From: CATOSK01 sp034423195
GTDB lineage: Bacteria; Chloroflexota; Dehalococcoidia; Lucifugimonadales; UBA3495
Reading direction: 5' to 3'
DNA: 64,000 nucleotides
Assembly (NCBI GenBank): GCA_034423195.1
Contig: DAOUIZ010000047.1
Span: 1-64,000 of the forward strand
Part shown: positions 49,039-57,176 of the stretch, one piece after another
How the letters are laid out: each line of letters opens with the position of its first letter
Position numbering within the stretch: position 1 is the stretch's first letter
The notes under the pieces: generated by a model
The model's input: the letters and a program-made list of their open reading frames with translations, nothing else
The model's database searches: none
Told to the model about the DNA's origin: nothing
Translations under genes and position numbers: made by a program

Positions 49039-50331
49039 CTACGCGTCCTTGTTCAGGTTGGCGAGGAACTCGTGGTTGTTGTTGTACTTGGACAGGCGCT
49101 CGAGGACGCGCTCGGTGGCGCTGGAGGAGCCGTCGTTGGATATGAGCGAGATCATGCGGCGCAGCAGCCACACCTGTTTCATCTCCTCCTCGGTGTAGAG
49201 CAGCTCCTCCCGGCGGGTGCCGCTGCGGACGATGTCGATGGCCGGGAAGAAGCGGCGGTCGGCCAGCTTGCGGTCCAGGTGCAGCTCCATGTTGCCGGTG
49301 CCCTTGAACTCCTCGTAGATGACCTCGTCCATGCGGCTGCCCGTGTCCACCAGGCAGGTGGCGATGATGGTCAGGCTGCCGCCTTCCTCGATGTTGCGGG
49401 CGGCTCCGAAGAACCGCTTGGGCGGATACAGGGCTACCGGGTCGATGCCGCCGGAGAGGGTGCGCCCGCTGGTGGGAACCGCCAGGTTGTAGGCCCGGGT
49501 CAGGCGGGTGATGCTGTCCAGCAGGATGATGACGTCGCGCCCGGTCTCCACCATGCGCTTGGCCCGCTCCAGGGCCAGCTCGGCGACCCGGCACTGGTCG
49601 TCCACGGAGTCGTCGAAGGTGGAGGCGAATACGTCGCCGTGGACGGCCCGCCGCATCTCCGTGACTTCCTCGGGGCGCTCGCCGATGAGGGCGACCATCA
49701 GCACGGCTTCCGGGATGCTGACGGAGACGGCGTGGGCGATGTTCTTCAGTATGGTCGTCTTGCCGGCCTTGGGGGGCGACACGATGAGACCGCGCTGGCC
49801 CAGGCCGATGGGCGAGAAGAGGTCGATCATCCGGGTGGAAAGGTTGTAGCTCTCGTTCTCCAGGACCAGCATCTGCTCGGGGAAGATGGGGGTCAGGTAC
49901 TCGAACTGGGTTCGGGAGCGGGAATTGCCCGGCTCCGGTGCCAGATCGTTGACGCTCTCCACGCGGACCAGTCCGAAGTACCGTTCGCCCTCCTTGGGCG
50001 GACGGACCTGGCCGGTGACCGTGTCGCCCGTCTTCAGGCCGAAGCGCCTTATCTGGGACTGGCTGATGTAAACATCGCTGCCGGTCATGTGATGGGACAT
50101 CTGGCGCAGAAAGCCGTAGCCCTCGTCCATGATTTCCAGCACGCCGGTGGCGATCAGGTGCTGCTGGTTGGATACGTTCTGGAAGATGCGTCCGATGAGC
50201 TCGTCGCGCCGCAGCCCGTTGATGGCCGGGCCGTCTTCCAGGCCGATGCCGTGGGCCACGTCCAGGAGTTCGTCCTTGGACTTGGCTCCGAGGGAGGCCA
50301 CGTTGATGACAAGCTGGGTGGTGGTAGTCAT
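49039..50331 (-). CDS. rho: transcription termination factor Rho
   Basis: Rho is the hexameric RNA helicase that ends transcription. The 430 residues show the N-terminal helical and cold-shock RNA-binding domains (GVLEIMDEGYGFLR), Walker A PPKAGKTT, the VALIGERPEEVTEM loop, Walker B VIILLDSITRL, the Q-loop VPTSGRTLSGG, and the R-loop KGTGNMELHL. The ATG at 50331 stands 5 nt from AGAGG; the GTG at 50337 touches it, so the ATG is chosen. It follows pyrG with a 260-bp leader. Confidence 0.96.
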   Translation of the reverse strand: MTTTTQLVINVASLGAKSKDELLDVAHGIGLEDGPAINGLRRDELIGRIFQNVSNQQHLIATGVLEIMDEGYGFLRQMSHHMTGSDVYISQSQIRRFGLKTGDTVTGQVRPPKEGERYFGLVRVESVNDLAPEPGNSRSRTQFEYLTPIFPEQMLVLENESYNLSTRMIDLFSPIGLGQRGLIVSPPKAGKTTILKNIAHAVSVSIPEAVLMVALIGERPEEVTEMRRAVHGDVFASTFDDSVDDQCRVAELALERAKRMVETGRDVIILLDSITRLTRAYNLAVPTSGRTLSGGIDPVALYPPKRFFGAARNIEEGGSLTIIATCLVDTGSRMDEVIYEEFKGTGNMELHLDRKLADRRFFPAIDIVRSGTRREELLYTEEEMKQVWLLRRMISLISNDGSSSATERVLERLSKYNNNHEFLANLNKDA

Positions 50332-50591
50332 ATTCACCTCTGAGTGTCCGTGGGCCGGTTCAGGATTTGACTCGATAATTGACCGGCTGCCCGCCGGTTG
50401 AAGTACCGGCCAGGCTGGGGTGTGATTCCGTTATTGGTTCGTTTCCTTCGGACCGTCGGGTGGCGCCGCCTTGGCGCGCTGTCCCGGAGGGCGGCGATGC
50501 CAGGCAATGCCAATCGGATTGCCTGCTTTCTGCCGCGCTGGAAGGTCGTATGAAAGTGGGACGTTTCGGGTGGCAGGGTGGTCTTGCGGGT

Positions 50592-52232
50592 CTAGGCTGA
50601 TTCCTCCAGTGGCAGCGGTCTCTGGCCGCCTTCTCTGACGGTGTCTTTGGCCGCTCCGAAAAACTCGCGGAAAAGGGGATGGGGCCGGTCGGGGCGGGAC
50701 TGGAACTCGGGGTGGAACTGTACGCCGACCATGAAGGGGTGGTCCTGCACCTCCGCGACTTCGACCAGGCTCCCGTCGGGCGACAGGCCGCCAATGGTCA
50801 GGCCGGAGGCCTCCAGCCGTTCCCGGTAGTGGTTGTTAAGCTCGAACCGGTGCCGGTGCCGTTCCGTGACCCGGCTCCGCCCGTAGGCGTGGGCGGTAAG
50901 GGTGTTGGGCACCGGGTTGCAGGGATACCCTCCCACCCGCATGGTGCCCCCCTTGTCGGTAATATCCCGCTGGTCCGGCATGATGTCTATGACCGGGTGG
51001 GGGGTCTCCGGGTCCAGTTCCGAGGAGTTGGCCTTCAGTCCCAGGACGTTGCGCGCCCACTCGATAACCATAACCTGCATCCCCAGGCAGAGGCCAAGGT
51101 AGGGCACTCCCCGTTTTCGGGCATATTCGACCGCCATGATCATCCCCTCCACTCCCCGGGGACCGAATCCCCCGGGCACGACAATGCCCCGGGCCGAGGA
51201 TAGAAGCTCCTCCGGGCCGACCCGTTCCATTTCCTCCGAGTTGACCCACTGGATGTCTATGGCGGTGTTGTGCGCGGTGCCGGCGTGGCGCAGCGCCTCC
51301 CGGACGGAGATGTAGGAGTCCGCCAGCTCCGTGTACTTGCCGACGATGGCGATGGGAATCGAGGTCTCCAGGGAGCTCATGTGGTCCACCATCTTCCGCC
51401 AGTCGGCCATGTCCCGGGAATGGCCGGAATACCCCAGGGACCGTATGAGCAGGTCGCCCAATCCGGCCTCCTCCAGCATGATGGGGACCTGGTATACGTT
51501 GTCCACCGTGGGCAGGGGAATGACGGCGTCCCGGGGCACGTCGCAGAAGAGGGAGAGCTTTTCGACGATGGCGGAGTTGACCGGGTGGTCGCTGCGGCAG
51601 ATGAGGGTGTCGGGCTGGATTCCTATGCTGCGGAGTTCCTTGACGCTGTGCTGGGTGGGCTTGGTCTTGATTTCCGAGGTGGCGGCGATGTAGGGGAGGA
51701 GGGTCAGGTGGACGTAGAAGACGTTGCCTCGTCCAACCTCGTTGCGCATCTGCCGGATGGCTTCGAGGAAGGGGAGGCCCTCTATATCTCCGACGGTGCC
51801 TCCGACCTCCACGACGACCACGTCGACCCCCGATCTCTCCGCCAGTCCCGTCAGCCGCTGCTTGATTTCGTTGGTCAGGTGCGGGACGGTCTGGATGGTG
51901 CCTCCCAGGAACTCGCCCCGCCGCTCCTTGGCGATGAGCTCCATGTAGACCTGTCCGGCGGTGACGTTGGAGTCCCTGGTCAGCTCCACGTCGATGAAGC
52001 GCTCGTAGTGGCCCAGATCCATATCCGTCTCGCCCCCGTCCTTGGTGACGAAGACCTCGCCGTGCTGGTAGGGAGACATGGTGCCGGGGTCCACGTTCAG
52101 GTACGGGTCCAGCTTGACCACGGTGACGGACAGCCCACGGCTCTTGAGGATGCGTCCAATCGAGGCAACGCTGATCCCCTTGCCGATGGAGCTGACCACT
52201 CCGCCGGTGACGAAGATATACTTGGTGGTCAT
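50592..52232 (-). CDS. pyrG: CTP synthase
   Basis: PyrG aminates UTP to CTP with glutamine. The 546-residue protein has the synthetase start KYIFVTGGVVSSIGKGI, KLDPYLNVDPGTMSP, and a C-terminal class I glutamine amidotransferase domain with the nucleophile Cys in LGLCLGMQ and the His/Glu pair near GVQFHPEF. The length is standard. With pyrE and upp it completes the pyrimidine genes seen here. Confidence 0.97.
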   Translation of the reverse strand: MTTKYIFVTGGVVSSIGKGISVASIGRILKSRGLSVTVVKLDPYLNVDPGTMSPYQHGEVFVTKDGGETDMDLGHYERFIDVELTRDSNVTAGQVYMELIAKERRGEFLGGTIQTVPHLTNEIKQRLTGLAERSGVDVVVVEVGGTVGDIEGLPFLEAIRQMRNEVGRGNVFYVHLTLLPYIAATSEIKTKPTQHSVKELRSIGIQPDTLICRSDHPVNSAIVEKLSLFCDVPRDAVIPLPTVDNVYQVPIMLEEAGLGDLLIRSLGYSGHSRDMADWRKMVDHMSSLETSIPIAIVGKYTELADSYISVREALRHAGTAHNTAIDIQWVNSEEMERVGPEELLSSARGIVVPGGFGPRGVEGMIMAVEYARKRGVPYLGLCLGMQVMVIEWARNVLGLKANSSELDPETPHPVIDIMPDQRDITDKGGTMRVGGYPCNPVPNTLTAHAYGRSRVTERHRHRFELNNHYRERLEASGLTIGGLSPDGSLVEVAEVQDHPFMVGVQFHPEFQSRPDRPHPLFREFFGAAKDTVREGGQRPLPLEESA

Positions 52233-52590
52233 GCGGAGGTCATGCTTTGATACTGAGCAAGTTAGCCGGAAGGGCTCAGATTACCGGCTGAGCGCCTGAA
52301 GCGGGAAACGGAGCAGGTTCTAAAAGGAAGGACGCCTTGAGGGGAGGAAACCGAAACACTGGCGTCTTTCCCGATTATATTGTCGCAAATCAAAAGGTGT
52401 CAAGCTGCGGAATGACATCCCGGCAGGACAATCCCACCAAGCCCGGCTGCATCCCGTCACCCAACCCTCCCGTCATCACCCCGAGCCCGCACCCGCGCAT
52501 AAACCCGTAATCCCTCCCCCTCAGCAACCGCTGCCGGAGCAACTCTCTCCGCACACTAACGTCACTCCCGCCTCCCTCTCTCCCGTCAAT

Positions 52591-52662
52591 CCCGCGCAGA
52601 GCCTGCCCCTGGCGACTGAGGAGGGACGACGAAGGAGGGAAAGGGGCGGGAATCCAGACCCC
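52591..52662 (+). repeat. composite REP-like element, copy 2
   Basis: These 72 bp are identical to 44126-44197, including the 46-bp inner segment that is missing from the short version at 63370. Perfect identity over 72 bp at sites 8.5 kb apart suggests recent copying or gene conversion. Confidence 0.75.
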
Positions 52663-52722
52663 CGTAATCCCTACCCCCTTGGCAACCGCTGCCGGAGCAA
52701 ACCCACACTACCGGCACACCCG

Positions 52723-52795
52723 CGACGAACTCCGCGCGACAGCCGCTGGCGTTGAGGCAAGCCTGCCCCCGCGCAGGCGGGGGTTACCTTGCGCC
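52723..52795 (+). repeat. 73-bp dispersed palindromic repeat, copy 1
   Basis: It matches 61902-61974 with three differences in 73 bp. It contains CCCCCGC-GCAG-GCGGGGG, a strong hairpin, and the start AAGCCTGCCCC, which is shared with the inner segment of the composite elements. Confidence 0.75.
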
Positions 52796-52870
52796 GGCGG
52801 CGGAGTCGCAAAGTGCGCGCGCCCCCGTCGCAGGGCGGCGGCGGTGTAGTATCATGGGCGGGAAGTTTTG

Positions 52871-53749
52871 ATGGCTCCCCCGGCGGGAAAGACCAACGTC
52901 CCTCCGCCCCGGGAGCGGTTCTCCAAGGCAGGTGTTCTTATGGTGGAAGCTGCGGCTACCGGCCACCGGGAGCGGATGGTCCCGGTGCAGGGCGGAAAGT
53001 TCAACGTGCAGGTGGTGGAGGGCGGAAGCGGCCCCGGCCTGGTCTACCTGCATGGGGCCGGCGGGTTCACCGGCTGGGCTCCCTTCCTGGAGCGGCTGTC
53101 GCAGAAGTACCGCGTCGTCGCGCCGGCCCATCCCGGCGTGGCTGCCAGCGAGGGCCTGGAACACCTGGACAATCTCTGGGACCTGGTCCTCTTCTACGAG
53201 GAATTGCTCCAGGAGCTGGGGTTGGAACGGCCGGCCCTGCTGGGACATTCCTACGGCGGGATGCTGGCGGCGGAGCTGGCGGCCCACCGCCCCGACCGGG
53301 TGTCGAAGCTGGTCCTGGCCGCCCCCCTGGGGCTGTGGCTGGAGGATACTCCGGTGGCCGACTTCTTCGTGCTGACGCCTTCCGAACGGGACCCCCTGCT
53401 CTGGCACGACCCCCAGTCGGAGGTTGCCCAGGCCTACGGGCGGCGGCCCGAGGACCCGGTGGAGCGCATGGAGGCGGACCTGGACCGCACCAAGACCCTG
53501 TCGGCGGTGGGCAAGTTCGTCTGGCCCATCCCCGACAGGGGGCTGCCCAAGCGGGCCCACCGGATCACCATGCCCACGCTGCTGCTTTGGGGAGACTCGG
53601 ACGGAATCGTCCCGCCCGCCTACGGCCCGGCGTTCAGGGACCTGCTGCCCAATGCTATACTCGAAGTGATCGAACGGTGCGGGCACATTCCGCAGATGGA
53701 GCGTCCCGACGCTTTCCACGCAGCCGTCGAGGCTTTCCTGGAGAGTTGA
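52871..53749 (+). CDS. alpha/beta hydrolase
   Basis: This about 292-residue hydrolase has the oxyanion region YLHGAGGF, the nucleophile elbow GHSYGG (Ser), an acid in WGDSDGIVPP, and the catalytic His in CGHIPQMERP. It is a serine hydrolase of the esterase/C-C hydrolase type. The start is uncertain: the ATG at 52871 gives a 23-residue Pro/Lys-rich extension, and the ATG at 52940 gives a more typical N-terminus. The substrate is unknown. It stands alone, followed by ferritin. Confidence 0.82.
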   Translation: MAPPAGKTNVPPPRERFSKAGVLMVEAAATGHRERMVPVQGGKFNVQVVEGGSGPGLVYLHGAGGFTGWAPFLERLSQKYRVVAPAHPGVAASEGLEHLDNLWDLVLFYEELLQELGLERPALLGHSYGGMLAAELAAHRPDRVSKLVLAAPLGLWLEDTPVADFFVLTPSERDPLLWHDPQSEVAQAYGRRPEDPVERMEADLDRTKTLSAVGKFVWPIPDRGLPKRAHRITMPTLLLWGDSDGIVPPAYGPAFRDLLPNAILEVIERCGHIPQMERPDAFHAAVEAFLES

Positions 53750-53778
53750 CCCCGAAAGTTGACCCCGAAAGTTGACGG
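53746..53778 (+). repeat. 13-bp short tandem repeat at the end of the hydrolase gene
   Basis: The unit GTTGACCCCGAAA occurs twice and a half in tandem. The first copy contains the hydrolase TGA stop. This looks like local slippage. Confidence 0.7.
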
Positions 53779-53862
53779 TGTGTTCCCCGCGATGCCCGGC
53801 ATCCGGTTTTAATTCAAGCCCAATTTGATCCAGGACCAACACTTCAACACAAGGACTGGAAC

Positions 53863-54387
53863 ATGGCCATCAGCCAGACAATGCAGGACGCTTTCAACCA
53901 GCACATCAACCACGAGTTTTACGCTTCCTACCTGTATCTATCCATGTCGGCCTACTGCGAGTCCATCAACCTGCCCGGGTTCGCCCACTGGATGCGGATC
54001 CAGAGCCAGGAAGAGTATTCCCACGCCATGAAGCTGTACGACTTCCTGCTGGACCGGGACGGGAAGGTGGCCCTGTTGCCCATCGCCCAGCCCGCCCTGG
54101 AGTTCGCGTCGGTCCATGACGTGATGCAGCAGACCCTGGACCACGAGCGCAGCGTCACCGGCCTCATCAACGACCTGTACGGCAAGGCCATGTCCGAGGG
54201 AGACTACGCGGCGCAGGTGCACCTGCAGTGGTTCATCACCGAGCAGATTGAGGAAGAGAAGGTCGCCGGCGAACTGGTGGAGCAGCTGAATCTCATCGGC
54301 GACCGTGGGGACGCCCTGCTGTTCATGGACCGGGAGCTTGCGGCCCGCACCCTCGCCCCCGACCCGGCCGGAACGGGAGCTACCTAG
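53863..54387 (+). CDS. ftnA: ferritin
   Basis: Ferritin stores iron as ferric oxide in a 24-subunit shell. The 174-residue protein has the four-helix ferritin fold with ferroxidase ligands in NHEFYASYLYLS and EEYSHAMKLYDFL (E-x2-H), a later Glu in TLDHERSVT, and Q/E in WFITEQIEEEK. It is complete. A small ORF and a DinB gene follow closely on the same strand. Confidence 0.92.
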   Translation: MAISQTMQDAFNQHINHEFYASYLYLSMSAYCESINLPGFAHWMRIQSQEEYSHAMKLYDFLLDRDGKVALLPIAQPALEFASVHDVMQQTLDHERSVTGLINDLYGKAMSEGDYAAQVHLQWFITEQIEEEKVAGELVEQLNLIGDRGDALLFMDRELAARTLAPDPAGTGAT

Positions 54388-54392
54388 GGGCT

Positions 54393-54584
54393 GTGGTTAT
54401 TGCATGGGAACTGTGGCAAACCCGCCACGACCGTCTGCGGGACAGAGCGTTGAAGGAGCTCTTTCCGGCGATGCCGGATGACGACAGGAATGAGCTTTTT
54501 AGTTTCCTCAAGGAAGGCCGGACCTATGAAGATTGGTTGAAGAGCCGTCAAGAGTCCAACGGGTCGGCCGTCTCCGAAAAGTAA
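54393..54584 (+). CDS. small acidic/basic helical protein, unknown
   Basis: The 63-residue ORF begins with GTG 5 bp after the ferritin stop. It ends 17 bp before the DinB gene, so it fits snugly into a possible operon. The sequence is rich in charged residues and Trp, with two likely helices (LWQTRHDRLRDRALKELF and RNELFSFLKEGRTYEDWLK). No family is recognised. Gene reality is supported only by position and composition. Confidence 0.4.
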   Translation: MVIAWELWQTRHDRLRDRALKELFPAMPDDDRNELFSFLKEGRTYEDWLKSRQESNGSAVSEK

Positions 54585-54601
54585 AGGATGTCGGTTTTAT
54601 C

Positions 54602-55156
54602 ATGAATCTGAACCAGTTTATCGAAGACTCCCTCAACCAGGAGAGCCGCCTGCTGCGGGAGATGGTCGAGGACCTGGCGCCCGAGGACCTGTCCTGGCAG
54701 CCGGGCCCGGAGTCCAACCCCATCGGCTGGACCCTCTGGCACATGATCCGGGTCGAGGATATGTGGGTCCAGTTCTTCGCCCAGCGCCAGGTCGAGCTGT
54801 GGGAGCGGGAGGGCTGGCACGAAAAGTTCGGCCTGCCCACCCGGGACAACGGGTTCAACCACACACCCCGGCAGGTGGCTGACTTTCCGCCGTTGGACCT
54901 GGGGCTCCTGCTGGAGTACGGGGACGCGGTGCGGGCGGCGACCCTGGAGTTCCTGCGCAGCCGGGACGAGGCCGGCATGGAGGAAATGCCCCGGGCGGAC
55001 CGTCCCGATGTCTGGTGGCACAGCTTTTCCGTCGGAGCCATGTTCCGCCAGTTGGTGGGCGAGTTCTACCAGCACCTGGGGCAGATCTCCTACCTGCGGG
55101 GACTGAAGCGGGGATTTGACGCGGTATCCGGTGAGTACGCCACCCCGCGCAGCTAG
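54602..55156 (+). CDS. DinB/YfiT-like four-helix metal-binding protein
   Basis: The 184-residue protein fits the DinB superfamily: LNQFIEDSLNQESRLLREMV in the first helix, then PIGWTLWHMIRVEDMW with a metal-type His, and a late His in QLVGEFYQHLGQISYLRG. Members act as thiol-dependent transferases or hydrolases, or are of unknown role in stress. The ATG at 54602 is chosen; the frame open to 54533 overlaps the small ORF. A terminator follows. Confidence 0.8.
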   Translation: MNLNQFIEDSLNQESRLLREMVEDLAPEDLSWQPGPESNPIGWTLWHMIRVEDMWVQFFAQRQVELWEREGWHEKFGLPTRDNGFNHTPRQVADFPPLDLGLLLEYGDAVRAATLEFLRSRDEAGMEEMPRADRPDVWWHSFSVGAMFRQLVGEFYQHLGQISYLRGLKRGFDAVSGEYATPRS

Positions 55157-55185
55157 CCTCCCAACCTCTCCCGCAGACCGTTGAG

Positions 55186-55216
55186 GCCGCCACCCCGATA
55201 GGATGGCGGCTTTTCC
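55186..55216 (+). terminator. intrinsic terminator after the DinB gene
   Basis: A 7-bp stem (GCCGCCA with TGGCGGC) closes an 11-nt loop and is followed by TTTT. It lies 29 bp past the DinB stop. Confidence 0.7.
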
Positions 55217-55238
55217 TTTGTCCGCTGGGATCAGGGGG

Positions 55239-55706
55239 TCAACCCGCCGGAATTTCGGGTTCCACCAGCAGCCGGAGCAGTTCCAGGCATTCCTGCCAGC
55301 CCAGGGCGCAGAAGTCCGGCGGAATCTGGGGAGGAATCCCGGTCTGCTCGACGGTGACGCGGGTGCCGGCGATGTTGGTCTCCAGCCGCACGTCCGTTTC
55401 CATAACCCCCGGCAGGGCGGGATCATCGAAGACGCAGGTGGAGCGGATGCGCCGGTGGGGGTCCAGCTCCAGGAATGTCCCTCCAAAGGAATGGGATTCG
55501 CCGGCGCCGAAGTTGGTGAAAGTGGCCCGGTAGCTCCCTCCTTCCCGGGAGTCCAGGTGATGAATCGTCGCGGTGAAGCCGTTGGGAGGCCACCACTTTG
55601 CCAGCGCCGCCGGGTCCAGGAAGGCCCGGTACACCCGCTCTGCCGGGGCGCGGACGATAACGGACACGCGGGCGGAGCCGCCTTGGGATTGGGTCGGTTC
55701 GGACAT
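55239..55706 (-). CDS. SRPBCC/AHSA1-family protein
   Basis: The 155-residue protein has the START/Bet v1-like pattern of AHSA1 proteins: VSVIVRAPAERVYRAFLDPAALAKWWPP near the start (given here in parts across residues 14-41), the strand HHLDSREGGSYR, and a C-terminal helix with LGWQECLELLRLL. It probably binds a hydrophobic ligand. The gene is 22 bp downstream of the MscS gene on the same strand. Confidence 0.82.
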   Translation of the reverse strand: MSEPTQSQGGSARVSVIVRAPAERVYRAFLDPAALAKWWPPNGFTATIHHLDSREGGSYRATFTNFGAGESHSFGGTFLELDPHRRIRSTCVFDDPALPGVMETDVRLETNIAGTRVTVEQTGIPPQIPPDFCALGWQECLELLRLLVEPEIPAG

Positions 55707-55727
55707 GGAAAACTCTCCTGCTCCCGC

Positions 55728-56990
55728 TCAGATCCCCGGTCCGTCGGGGCCGAATCCTTCGGGAGCGCCCCCCGGGGAATCGGGGAAGACGTGGGTGCCG
55801 GTCCGCGGCGCGGTTCGCCGGATGCGCCGCCGGGGGCGCGGTCGGTTCCCGTATGAGTTCCCGTCGGATGGCTGGGCGGCGGCCGAAGCGGCGGGTGACG
55901 GCGGCCCGTTGGGCGTCCACTCCGGCGGAAACTGGAGCGTGCGTACCGGGTAGTTGATGACGATCCCCTCCTCCAGCAGCCGCCGGTGCAGGTCCTGCAT
56001 CAGCCGCGTCCGCAGCGGAAAGCTGGCCAGCCGGTCCCGTGCCTGGACGAACAGCCAGAAGTCCACGTTGGAGTCCCCGAAGCTCTCGAAGCCGAACCAC
56101 CCGCCGTACTCCTTCACCGCGTTGGGATCCGTGTCCAGCACCTGGTCCATGACCTCCTGGCACACCTCCTCCACCACCCGCAGGTCGCTTTCGTAGGCCA
56201 CGCCGCAGGGCAGGTAGACGTTCATCTCCGGCTGGGGCTCCTGGTAGTTGGTGATGATGGTCTCCGCAAAGCGGGAATTGGGGATGACCACCAGGTTGTT
56301 GCCCCAGGTGCGGAGGCGGGTGCTGCGCCAGCTCACGTCCAGGACGTATCCGGCGACCCCGCTCTCCAGCTCGATGTAGTCCCCGGGAGAGACCACCCCC
56401 TCCGTCAGCACGTAGGTCCCCGCGAAGATGTTGGACAGCGTCGGCTGCACCGCCAGGGCCACCGCCAGCCCGCCCAGGCCCAGCCCCGCGATGAGGGGGC
56501 TGATGTTCACGTTCAGCTGGTCCAGCGCCACCAGGATACCCAGCGCAATGACCATTCCGGTGGCGACGCGCCGGGCCAGGGGGATGAGGCGGTCGTCCAG
56601 CTCCGACTTGGTATGGGGGGCGATCTCCTCGGCATACCAACCCGAAACCGCGCCGATGCCCTGGGTGATTATCCAGCCCAGGACGAAGATGGCGGTCAGC
56701 CGTGCGCCGATATTGATGATGTCCAGGGCGGTCTGGGGAAGGTCCCACGGCAGGACGATGGCCAGGTAGATGGCCACCAGCAGGACGGCCAGGTTCACCG
56801 GCGCCCGCGTGGCGATGATGATCCGCGCGTCCAGGCTGGTGGGGGTCCGGCTGGTGATGCGTATCACCAGCGGATACACCGCCTTGTGAATGACGAAGGC
56901 CACCAGCGCCCCGCCAAGAACAATCATGGCGGACACAGTGGCCAGCCATCCAACGTGATTCAGGCCGTATTGCGCGAGAAATGCTTCCAT
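55728..56990 (-). CDS. small-conductance mechanosensitive channel (MscS family)
   Basis: MscS channels release solutes during osmotic downshock. The 420-residue protein has about four membrane helices. The pore helix and beta domain read GLGLGGLAVALAVQPTLSN, then SPGDYIELESGVAGYVLDV, then LVVIPNSRFAE. The C-terminus (about 355-420) is a Pro/Arg-rich tail. The ribosome-binding site is weak. It diverges from the OLD-like gene. Confidence 0.88.
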   Translation of the reverse strand: MEAFLAQYGLNHVGWLATVSAMIVLGGALVAFVIHKAVYPLVIRITSRTPTSLDARIIIATRAPVNLAVLLVAIYLAIVLPWDLPQTALDIINIGARLTAIFVLGWIITQGIGAVSGWYAEEIAPHTKSELDDRLIPLARRVATGMVIALGILVALDQLNVNISPLIAGLGLGGLAVALAVQPTLSNIFAGTYVLTEGVVSPGDYIELESGVAGYVLDVSWRSTRLRTWGNNLVVIPNSRFAETIITNYQEPQPEMNVYLPCGVAYESDLRVVEEVCQEVMDQVLDTDPNAVKEYGGWFGFESFGDSNVDFWLFVQARDRLASFPLRTRLMQDLHRRLLEEGIVINYPVRTLQFPPEWTPNGPPSPAASAAAQPSDGNSYGNRPRPRRRIRRTAPRTGTHVFPDSPGGAPEGFGPDGPGI

Positions 56991-57176
56991 AGAGGGGAGA
57001 GTCCCATCCGTTGCGGCCCTCCTTCAACAAGAGGGCCGGCTTGAGAAAAATTATAGCATTGGCGTAGGTTAGAACCGCCCCGGAAGGGAGTTTTGTTGCT
57101 GTTATAATCCGGGTGCAGCATCCGTCGGCGCACTCGGCGCACCATAAAGAAGCCTTGAGACCTGGAGGTAACCATC

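Larger units (their letters stand above)
52233..52870. other. 638-bp intergenic region with REP-like repeats
   Basis: The gap holds a composite 72-bp REP-like element (52591-52662) and a 73-bp repeat (52723-52795), both listed separately. Between them the DNA is C-rich with fragments of the same palindromes. The first 200 bp contain only the pyrG upstream region. No gene, tRNA or terminator is clear. Confidence 0.6.
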